Positions 7,946 to 13,770 of a stretch of DNA of 30,177 nt are shown piece after piece (positions within the stretch are counted from its first letter, which is position 1; each line of letters starts with the position of its first letter). Below the pieces are notes generated by a model. It saw only the letters and a list, made by a program, of their open reading frames with translations, was not told the DNA's origin and ran no database searches. A program made the position numbers and the translations under genes. The DNA comes from JACMIU01 sp043763605 (GTDB lineage Bacteria; Armatimonadota; Armatimonadia; Armatimonadales; Armatimonadaceae), in NCBI GenBank assembly GCA_043763605.1, contig JAYULM010000445.1, forward strand, positions 1 to 30,177. The letters run 5' to 3'.

Positions 7946-9510
7946 TTCGTCCCCTTATCGACCGCGCTATCGGTAGCAGCGGCACCGTCGAACGGGTTTC
8001 CCGGCGGACCCTGTTTCTTGAAGTACGTGTCCGGCTTTTCCCCCTGCCGGGTCTGCCAATCCGCGAGCGAGATCGGTTTGGATTTCGCGTACTCCGGGTT
8101 CGCCGCGACGAACCGGTCGAACGCCGGGCGGTCCGTGAACGCTTGCGACCAGTGCGCACACCCGGCGTGGCTCGCCTCCTGCTCCAGAAAAACGGCGGAC
8201 TTACCGAGCGCGGGATTGGTCGCGTTCAGATTGCCCTGTTCGTCGGAAATGAGAATCAAGGGACGGCTAATATCCTCGGTCGCCAGATGCAACACCGCGC
8301 GCCCTTTGGTTTCGGCGGACATGTCGCGGGCGCAGAGCGGACAACGCACCCGCATCGTCCAGCCGTCGGCGGAAACCGTGTGCAGGTCTTTCGTCGCCAT
8401 CGGCATTGAGCAGTGGTGGCACGACGCCATGCTCATCCAGCCCATTCCCGGCATAAACATCGCGTCGCGCGGCATGTCCGGCATCTGCCCCATCCCCGGC
8501 ATCCCGTCCATGTGACGGTAATCGCGCCATTTTCCCGGCTCGGGCGCGTCGCCCGGTTTGTAGCCCTTGTGCGCCGCCGCCATCACGCGCCAAATAGCCA
8601 GCCGCACGGCGTCGTCCTTCTGCTTCTGCGTCATGTCGCCCGACACCAGAATATCGTTCACCATGTCGTGCAACATGTGCAAGTTGTCGAACACATTGGC
8701 GAGTTCGGGAAAGCGCAGGGAGAAACGCGGCGACACCTCGCCGGTCATCGGCATAAAGTTCCGGTCCGTGCGGTACAGTTCGGTCTCCCGGTATTGCGTA
8801 CCGATGATCCCGTAGACCTGTTTCTGCTCGTCCGGCGTCTTTCCGTACAGGGCGTCGTACATCGCGCCCTGCAACCAGTGGTAACCCCAGAACAGCCCGT
8901 TCGTCTTCGGGTAGTTATTGCGGAACCGGCGCGAGTACGGTTGCCCGTACAGGTATCCCATATTGAGTGGCAACGGCGTGACCGCATACGGCAACGTGGT
9001 TTCGTAGACCGTGTATAGCCGCTCGATCTCACGCTCCTTTTCGGTCTGCGCCATATTCCCATTCGCCAGGACATCCACGGTTTGCGCGTGGAGCAGGTGC
9101 GTCTGCTCGAAAACCTGCTCCAGCACGCCGTAGCGGCGGCTGAACGTGTTCGCCAGCAGCCGCTCGTTCGGCCCGAAGCGCGGCGGGTTTTTCAGGACAT
9201 GCACAATATCGGAATAGGTCTTCGACTCCAGCGTTTTCGCCTTGCCCGTGACTAACGCCTCATAGGCGAGCGAGTGTCCGACCCCTACCGCGTTCAGATC
9301 ACGGGCGAGCGCGGGCAGGTAATACACGTTGAAGTTGTAACCACCGCGCGTATACGACACCTCGTTCTGTTTCTCGTTGGTGAGCCAGTCGGGGAACACG
9401 GTGGGATTCTCATCCGCACGGGCGAGCGTCCCGGGCATGACGACTCCGAATAGCAGGCTACCGAACCCGGCGCGAAGCAAGTCGCGCCGAGTGGTTTTTT
9501 CGTTCGTCAT
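7942..9510 (-). CDS. Tat-exported Met/His-rich protein with NosL-like C-terminal region
   Basis: A 522-residue protein starting at ATG 9510; GGGGAAG lies just upstream and overlaps the end of the previous gene. The N-terminus carries a Tat signal (TTRRDLLRAGFGSLL). Residues about 30-330 form a domain I do not recognise, with paired His motifs (THLLHAQTVDVL, LHMLHDMVNDIL). A Met-rich stretch (GMPGMGQMPDMP ... MFMPGMGWMSM) precedes CHHCSMPM, X18 and CPLCARDM, giving C-X2-C-X22-C-X2-C. The last 110 residues (CAHWSQAFTDRPAFDRFVAANPE and PISLADW) resemble the end of NosL, the copper chaperone of nitrous oxide reductase. Copper binding is the natural inference. No nosZ is present in this window. 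Confidence 0.78.
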   Translation of the reverse strand: MTNEKTTRRDLLRAGFGSLLFGVVMPGTLARADENPTVFPDWLTNEKQNEVSYTRGGYNFNVYYLPALARDLNAVGVGHSLAYEALVTGKAKTLESKTYSDIVHVLKNPPRFGPNERLLANTFSRRYGVLEQVFEQTHLLHAQTVDVLANGNMAQTEKEREIERLYTVYETTLPYAVTPLPLNMGYLYGQPYSRRFRNNYPKTNGLFWGYHWLQGAMYDALYGKTPDEQKQVYGIIGTQYRETELYRTDRNFMPMTGEVSPRFSLRFPELANVFDNLHMLHDMVNDILVSGDMTQKQKDDAVRLAIWRVMAAAHKGYKPGDAPEPGKWRDYRHMDGMPGMGQMPDMPRDAMFMPGMGWMSMASCHHCSMPMATKDLHTVSADGWTMRVRCPLCARDMSAETKGRAVLHLATEDISRPLILISDEQGNLNATNPALGKSAVFLEQEASHAGCAHWSQAFTDRPAFDRFVAANPEYAKSKPISLADWQTRQGEKPDTYFKKQGPPGNPFDGAAATDSAVDKGTK

Positions 9511-9511
9511 C

Positions 9512-10027
9512 TTACTTCCCCGCGCCTTTCGTTTGCACAAGAAGCTCTGCGAACGTCAGCGGCTTGGCGTCCGGCGAAATGCTCTTCGCGTTCGTCTTGA
9601 CATACGCATCCAGCGCGGCACGACTGGTGAAGGCCCGGTATGTCCCGGCGCAGGTCGCGTGATTCACCTTCTCCGCGCCGAGAAACACGGTGTTATCGGG
9701 CACGGACCACTTGCCGCCGCTGGTGCGCGTGACCGGGATCGGCAAGCCTTTCTTTTCCGACGGCGCGAGTATAGTCACGGTGCCGGACGCGAACGCTTTC
9801 GCGTTCTGTGCGTCGGACAGGGCGCAGAATACGCTCCGGTACTCGATGCGCTTGCGACCGAACCGGAGCGCGGTCTCGTTGTCGGCTTGTTTGGTGTCCT
9901 GCACGATGTCTCGTTTGCAGAACGCGCAGGGGGCTTCGTGGGCGAACACGGTCCCGGTGGGGAACGCGAACGCGAGCAACCCGGCGATAGCGGCGACTAT
10001 CGGTCGCCGAAAAGCGGTTCGTTTCAT
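9512..10027 (-). CDS. Exported NosL-like protein
   Basis: A 171-residue exported protein. The ATG is preceded by AAGGAG at 8 nt and followed by a signal peptide (IVAAIAGLLAFAFPTGTVFA). The mature protein opens with HEAPCAFCKRDIVQDTK, a CxxC that sits where NosL has CxxC-x-M, then has a third Cys in YRSVFCALSDAQNAKAF. The C-terminal part (TCAGTYRAFTSRAALDAYVK ... PLTFAELL) is the same module found at the end of the downstream 522-residue protein, so the two probably arose from a common ancestor. Only one base separates it from the next gene. The role is inferred to be metal (copper) binding outside the cytoplasm. Confidence 0.75.
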   Translation of the reverse strand: MKRTAFRRPIVAAIAGLLAFAFPTGTVFAHEAPCAFCKRDIVQDTKQADNETALRFGRKRIEYRSVFCALSDAQNAKAFASGTVTILAPSEKKGLPIPVTRTSGGKWSVPDNTVFLGAEKVNHATCAGTYRAFTSRAALDAYVKTNAKSISPDAKPLTFAELLVQTKGAGK

Positions 10028-10050
10028 GGAAAATCTCCTTGATGGGTAAG

Positions 10051-10190
10051 GGGTTTCGGACCGTGAACGGTTCCGCTATGCGCCTTCGGCGGGAACCCTG
10101 CGGGTTTGGGAAGGCGTCGCGACGCGTGTCGTCCCGCTCGCAGAGCGTCCGCCGCAGGCGCGTAGCGGAACCGTTCACGGTCCGAAACCC
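10051..10190. repeat. Long hairpin element, family C copy 1
   Basis: Arms 10051-10092 and 10149-10190 (42 nt) pair with two mismatches. The core is CCGCTATGCGCCTTCGGCGG. It separates the poly-CC protein gene from the NosL-like gene inside the metal cluster. A second copy, perfectly paired, lies at 11176-11310 just upstream of the cluster. Confidence 0.88.
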
Positions 10191-10198
10191 ACGGACAG

Positions 10199-10540
10199 CT
10201 ACGGGCGCGGCGTCACTTTGGCGAGTGTGACTTTCTCGGCGGGTTTCGCGTTCGCGGGCTTGGCGACCTTAGACTTCGCCACTTTGCTACCGGTGGTGCC
10301 ACAGCAACCCGACCCACAGCACGATGCGCCGCAACACGAAGCACCAGAGACACAGCAGGACGCGCCCGGCTTGCAACACGCCATCGCGCAACAGGAAGCG
10401 GCGGCGGCACCGGATTTCGGCGTTTCCTTGGCGGAAGCGGGCGAAGCGGCAAACGCGAACACGGCGGTAAGTGCCGCGAAGGACGCGACAAAAAGAGTAC
10501 TTTTCACAGAAATCGCTCGGGGCGATTTTGTTGTATTCAT
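10199..10540 (-). CDS. Exported poly-CC (six Cys-Cys pairs) putative metal-binding protein
   Basis: A 113-residue protein starting at ATG 10540, with CAGGAAAC about 9 nt upstream. After a signal peptide (LFVASFAALTAVFAFAASPASA) the mature chain holds twelve Cys, all in six CC pairs spaced by 2-4 small residues over about 30 positions. It then has a Lys/Ala/Pro-rich tail (VAKSKVAKPANAKPAEK). No family is recognised. The composition is metallothionein-like, which would fit copper, mercury or another soft metal, or the pairs could form disulfides. It lies second in the metal cluster, with the family C hairpin after its stop. Confidence 0.7.
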   Translation of the reverse strand: MNTTKSPRAISVKSTLFVASFAALTAVFAFAASPASAKETPKSGAAAASCCAMACCKPGASCCVSGASCCGASCCGSGCCGTTGSKVAKSKVAKPANAKPAEKVTLAKVTPRP

Positions 10541-10644
10541 GGTTTTGGTTTCCTGAAAACAGTTCGGGTCAGTGCCGGAGACGCAGTCCGGCGGGGACAA
10601 TAATCGGCGGCGCGGCATAAAGCAACGCGGCACGGTAGAACCGG

Positions 10645-11085
10645 TCAGGAAAGGGGCGGGGCACGGGGGGAGGAAGTTCGTAGTGGGGGACCACGCGGCG
10701 CAGTTTCGTCCGCGCGATGACGAACAATCGAATCAATGGACGCGACTCGTGGTGTCGGTGACGCCACGGCAGTCGTCGGGAGCGCGACCGGGTCCGATAC
10801 CACGGTCAGCAACACAGGCACTTCATTCCGCTCCGGTGCGGCGGTCATGTCACAACAGCAATTTCCGGCGATGCTCCCGGCACGGGCGATACGGGACTCC
10901 TGTTCGACGCAACAGGCGGGTTTTGTAGGCTCCGGTTTCGGAATCGCGCGGCAAAGCAGTTCCTGGTCCGCTCGCATCATCGGGCAATCGGGGCGCGAAG
11001 TCGCGGCAAGAAGGCGAGGCGACGCTATCCCGCTGACGAACAGCAGGAGAATCAACCAGACACATATCGCGCGCAGATTTCGCAT
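10645..11085 (-). CDS. Exported Cys-rich small protein, head of the metal cluster
   Basis: A 146-residue protein. ATG 11085 starts a clear signal peptide (LRAICVWLILLLFVSGIASPRLLA); upstream in-frame codons are read from the palindromic repeat and are not part of the gene. The mature protein has seven Cys: CPMM, LLC, ACC and NCCC, the last followed by DMT, then a Pro/Arg-rich tail without obvious structure. No family is recognised. A TATAGT -10 box lies 9 nt before the ATG, and a TATAC-N9-GTATA dyad overlaps it, so this gene probably carries the cluster's regulated promoter. Confidence 0.65.
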   Translation of the reverse strand: MRNLRAICVWLILLLFVSGIASPRLLAATSRPDCPMMRADQELLCRAIPKPEPTKPACCVEQESRIARAGSIAGNCCCDMTAAPERNEVPVLLTVVSDPVALPTTAVASPTPRVASIDSIVRHRADETAPRGPPLRTSSPRAPPLS

Positions 11086-11096
11086 AGATACCTGAC

Positions 11097-11115
11097 TATA
11101 CCACTGGAGAGTATA
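11097..11115 (-). promoter_or_regulatory. Dyad operator candidate upstream of the metal cluster
   Basis: TATAC-N9-GTATA (TATACTCTCCAGTGGTATA on the minus strand) overlaps the TATAGT -10 box of the first cluster gene. CsoR-type copper repressors bind GTAT-flanked dyads of similar size, but the G/C tracts expected inside are weak here. Offered as a candidate only. Confidence 0.3.
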
Positions 11116-11175
11116 TTTTAGTTCCTGGAGATTGCGCCTCCCAATAATCGTGAGTTGATCTTGAGGTGTGTCGGT

Positions 11176-11310
11176 TCGGACGGTGAACCGTTCCGCTATG
11201 CGCCTTCGGCGGACGCACCGGGTGCGGCAGAAGTGGTAGCGCATCGCCCCTGCGTATCCCGCTCGAAGAGCGTCCGCCGAAGGCGCATAGCGGAACGGTT
11301 CACCGTCCGA
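11176..11310. repeat. Long hairpin element, family C copy 2
   Basis: Perfect 41-nt arms (11176-11216 and 11270-11310) enclose a 53-nt loop. The core CCGCTATGCGCCTTCGGCGG is shared with copy 1 at 10051-10190, while the loops differ. It lies between the promoter of the metal cluster and the stop of the next minus-strand gene. Confidence 0.9.
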
Positions 11311-11334
11311 CCAAACGGCCCGCAGACCCTCCCG

Positions 11335-11577
11335 CTAACGATTCCGCTTGACCCGCTCCGACAACCCCGGCTTGGCTTTCTCCAATATCTCCCGCGCTTC
11401 ATACAGCTCCGCCATCTGTGCGTACGGATTTTTCTTATTGCGCTCGGCTTCCTCTTTGAGTTTCGTGTCCAAAACACGGATTGCGCGCATCTTCCGCGCG
11501 GCGTTCACACAAAGATAAATGATGATCGGCAAGCCGACCGCCCAGACCACGGCGCGTAGTATTTCATAGTTCGACAT
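11335..11577 (-). CDS. Small membrane-anchored coiled-coil protein, unknown
   Basis: An 80-residue protein starting MSNYEILRAVVWAVGLPIIIYLCVNAARKMRAIRV. It has one N-terminal membrane segment followed by a charged helix (TKLKEEAERNKKNPYAQMAELYEAREILEKAKPG) likely to face the cytoplasm. I do not recognise a family. The start at 11577 was chosen because the region upstream is not protein-like and belongs to the divergent promoter area. It is divergent from the PAP2 phosphatase gene, with 135 nt between them. Confidence 0.6.
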   Translation of the reverse strand: MSNYEILRAVVWAVGLPIIIYLCVNAARKMRAIRVLDTKLKEEAERNKKNPYAQMAELYEAREILEKAKPGLSERVKRNR

Positions 11578-11712
11578 AAGATTCGTTCCCGCTCGAAAGC
11601 GTATGTTTTCCTGATCCCCTGCTTTTGGTATACTACAGGGTGAGCCGCGAAACGCCACCGGTTTTTCACCGCTCCCGTTCAACGTTTTCCAAAGGATAGT
11701 TATCAACAACAC

Positions 11713-12579
11713 ATGGGCTTGGGTAGCATCGGGCGACACATCGCGGCGAAAGTCGGTCGCACTATCGGTAAAAACTTACGCAAATATGTCGCCCCCGCGC
11801 TTCCGGTCATCGTCACCCCGGTCGCCATCGGTGCCGGACTGTCCGCCGCCGCCCTCGCGCTATTCTTTCACATCGCCGACGACGTGCGCGCCGAGGAAGG
11901 CGTCTGGCGGTTCGACCACGACGGCTTGAAACTCGGGCTGGAGCTACGCAACCCGCGCCGTACCGTCCTCATGCAGACCGCATCCGCACTCGCCCGCCCC
12001 GACATCATGACGTACATCGGGGGGATCGCGATCCTCGGCGCGTGGCGGATACCGAAATACCGCCCTCAGTGCATCCTGCTCGCGGTGTCACTCACCGGTG
12101 GCGGGGTCATGATCGGCGGCATGAAAACCAAGTACGAACGCGCCCGCCCGACCCTGATCGATGCCCTCGCCCAGGAAGGGACGTTCTCGTTTCCATCCGG
12201 GCACTCGTTCATCTCTCTTTGTTTCTACGGGATTTTGACCTACTGGTGGTTCCGCGCGCGCAAAGAGTTTTTGCCGCGCGCCGCCGTCTTGCTGGCGTCC
12301 GGGTCCGGAATCATGCTGATCGGGGCGAGCCGCGTCTATCTCGGCGTCCACTACCCGAGCGACGTATTAGCCGGATACGCCGCCGCCGTGCCCTGGTTGA
12401 CCGCCTGTCTGACAGCGTATCATCAGTACGAAAAACGGGTGAACGCGCATCTCCTCCCCGCGCCACCCGAGTTCGAGTTCGACGAGGAAGAAACGGAAAT
12501 ACTAACCGCCAAGACGCCAAGAACGCCAAGATGGGAGGGAGAGGAGAAGGGGATAAAGGCTTTGCGCTCCGTTCATTAA
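11713..12579 (+). CDS. PAP2 family phosphatase with repeat-derived C-terminal tail
   Basis: A 288-residue integral-membrane phosphatidic-acid-phosphatase-type enzyme. The three signature blocks are present: K138-X6-R145-P146 (KTKYERARP), PSGH at 161-164, and SRVYLGVHYPSD near 211-222, which supply the phosphate-binding residues and the nucleophilic His. Several hydrophobic segments surround them. Substrates of this family include phosphatidate, undecaprenyl diphosphate and other lipid phosphates; the sequence does not decide among these. Residues from about 264 to the end (TAKTPRTPR onward) are translated from the left arm and loop of an intergenic inverted repeat, so the ancestral stop was probably lost when the repeat inserted. 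Confidence 0.92.
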   Translation: MGLGSIGRHIAAKVGRTIGKNLRKYVAPALPVIVTPVAIGAGLSAAALALFFHIADDVRAEEGVWRFDHDGLKLGLELRNPRRTVLMQTASALARPDIMTYIGGIAILGAWRIPKYRPQCILLAVSLTGGGVMIGGMKTKYERARPTLIDALAQEGTFSFPSGHSFISLCFYGILTYWWFRARKEFLPRAAVLLASGSGIMLIGASRVYLGVHYPSDVLAGYAAAVPWLTACLTAYHQYEKRVNAHLLPAPPEFEFDEEETEILTAKTPRTPRWEGEEKGIKALRSVH

Positions 12580-12665
12580 CGGTATGGTTCAACTATATCG
12601 ACAAGCCCCAACTCAAAAACCTTCTCCTCTCCCTCCATCTTGGCGTTCTTGGCGTCTTGGCGGTT
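12504..12665. repeat. Long hairpin element with CGCCAAGA units
   Basis: Arms 12504-12550 and 12620-12665 pair over 46 bp with one extra base in the left arm. The outer part repeats CGCCAAGACGCCAAGA, a motif widely seen as an intergenic repeat in cyanobacteria and related genomes, whose translations read AKTPRTPR or LGVLGVLAV. Here the left arm is translated as the tail of the PAP2 protein. The right arm ends 18 nt before the mutarotase ATG. Confidence 0.9.
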
Positions 12666-12683
12666 CAAAAACAAAAACAATCT

Positions 12684-13100
12684 ATGCTAAAAACAAACCT
12701 GTTACACCCCGATATATTGCAAGCCCTCGGTAGTGCCGGGCACGGCTCCAAAGTGCTGATCTCGGATGGCAACTTTCCGCACACGACCGGCTCTAACTAC
12801 TACGCGAAGCATGTCTTCCTGAACCTCGCGCCGGGACTGCTCACGGTCACGGATGTCCTGAAAGTGATCGCGACCGCGATTCCCATCGAGTCCGTCGAAG
12901 TGATGCAGACCGCCGACGGCTCCGAGCCGCCGATCTGGGAGGAGTTCCGCGCGACCCTGCCGGACCAGAAACTCCAGCCGCGCGAACGGTTCTCGTTCTA
13001 CGAAGCCGCCCGCTCCCCCGATGTCGCGCTGGTGATCGCGACCGGGGAGCAACGCATCTACGCGAATATCCTGCTGACGATTGGGGTGGTCGCTCCGTAG
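12684..13100 (+). CDS. RbsD/FucU family sugar mutarotase
   Basis: A 138-residue protein of the RbsD/FucU fold, which interconverts anomers of sugars such as fucose or ribose. The family opening (HPDILQALGSAGHGSKVLISDGNFP) contains the catalytic His of the AGHG block and the DxNFP motif, which is closer to FucU than RbsD. The C-terminal RFSFYEAARSPDVALVIATGEQRIYANILLTIGVV holds the conserved Tyr-Ala-Asn motif. The ATG at 12684 follows the CGCCAAGA-type hairpin by 18 nt, so the repeat separates it from the PAP2 gene. No clear ribosome site is visible; AAAACAAAAACAA precedes the start. Confidence 0.9.
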   Translation: MLKTNLLHPDILQALGSAGHGSKVLISDGNFPHTTGSNYYAKHVFLNLAPGLLTVTDVLKVIATAIPIESVEVMQTADGSEPPIWEEFRATLPDQKLQPRERFSFYEAARSPDVALVIATGEQRIYANILLTIGVVAP

Positions 13101-13201
13101 TACTCCCCCGGTTCGGGGCATAAATGACCCGCCGAGACGATCACGAATTCCTGTGACGGGTGCATTTGTAGCACCGTTCAGATTCCTTGAAAGGGAAATG
13201 G

Positions 13202-13537
13202 ATGAGAACATCGCACTGGATAAAGATGACGCTCGGCGTTGCCGCCCTGCGGCTGAGTCGCGGTACGCTGGCAGACGCACACACCACAATATCAGAATTA
13301 TATGCCTGGTAGTTTCATGGACCGCAGTATTATGACTTCGCAGGCAGTTTGCGCGCACAGCACAACGCGGCAGGAGCCATCGCAAAGCCTTGAAACAGCA
13401 ATTGGCAGTACCGCATCGGATCTGTTTCCCTAGCTACGGACGCGTTTTCCGTTACGGTTCGAACTATAGGACATCAGCGAATACTCCGCTCGAAACGGTA
13501 TCTATGCGGCGATATCTGGCTTCGTACCCTGTACTGA
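13202..13537 (+). pseudogene. Decayed ORF with two in-frame stops
   Basis: ATG 13202 has AAAGGG at good spacing. One frame reads MTLGVAALRLSRGTLADAHTTISELYAW, TAG (13310), FHGPQYYDFAGSLRAQHNAAG, TGA (13391), then NSNWQYRIGSVSLATDAFSV, ending at TGA 13535-13537, only 4 nt before a strong terminator. The text resembles the C-terminal part of a pilin-like protein, but this is weak. The neat position between ribosome site and terminator supports a former gene. Alternatively the stretch is non-coding RNA or spacer. Confidence 0.35.
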
Positions 13538-13541
13538 ACAG

Positions 13542-13592
13542 GGGAAGCCCCGGTGCGCGATTCGCGCACCGGGGCTTCCCTTTCTTATTTCG
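13542..13592 (+). terminator. Rho-independent terminator
   Basis: An 18-bp perfect GC-rich stem (13542-13559 with 13563-13580, loop ATT) is followed by TTTCTTATTT. It would end plus-strand transcripts from the mutarotase gene or the decayed ORF. I see nothing further in 13593-13770. Confidence 0.85.
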
Positions 13593-13770
13593 ATTCGTCT
13601 GTCGCTTATCCGGAACCGGAGCGCAAGGTTACTTTACCGGGACGCGACCGGTGACACCTGCCTCAAGGTCAATTGCAACGCAATGCGTCGCCTCGGATTA
13701 AACCACGCCGCCGCTGTCCGGTGCCTACTCAACAACGCACAGACACCGGAACTACCGAATGAGTCTCCTG

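Noticed and set aside
11097..11121. MerR-type promoter with long spacer
   Set aside because: GGAACT-N19-TATAGT has MerR-like spacing, but the -35 lacks TTGAC and the dyad is centred on the wrong place for a MerR operator.
11086..11244. N-terminal extension of the Cys-rich protein into the family C repeat
   Set aside because: The signal peptide starts at ATG 11085, and the extension contains repeat sequence and the promoter.
12042..12683. Long open frame leading into the mutarotase gene
   Set aside because: The upstream part is an out-of-frame reading of the PAP2 gene and of the CGCCAAGA repeat; the mutarotase family begins at ATG 12684.
13456..13470. GGTTCGAAC resembling a tRNA T-loop
   Set aside because: The flanking bases do not form a T stem and no D, anticodon or acceptor stems can be drawn around it.
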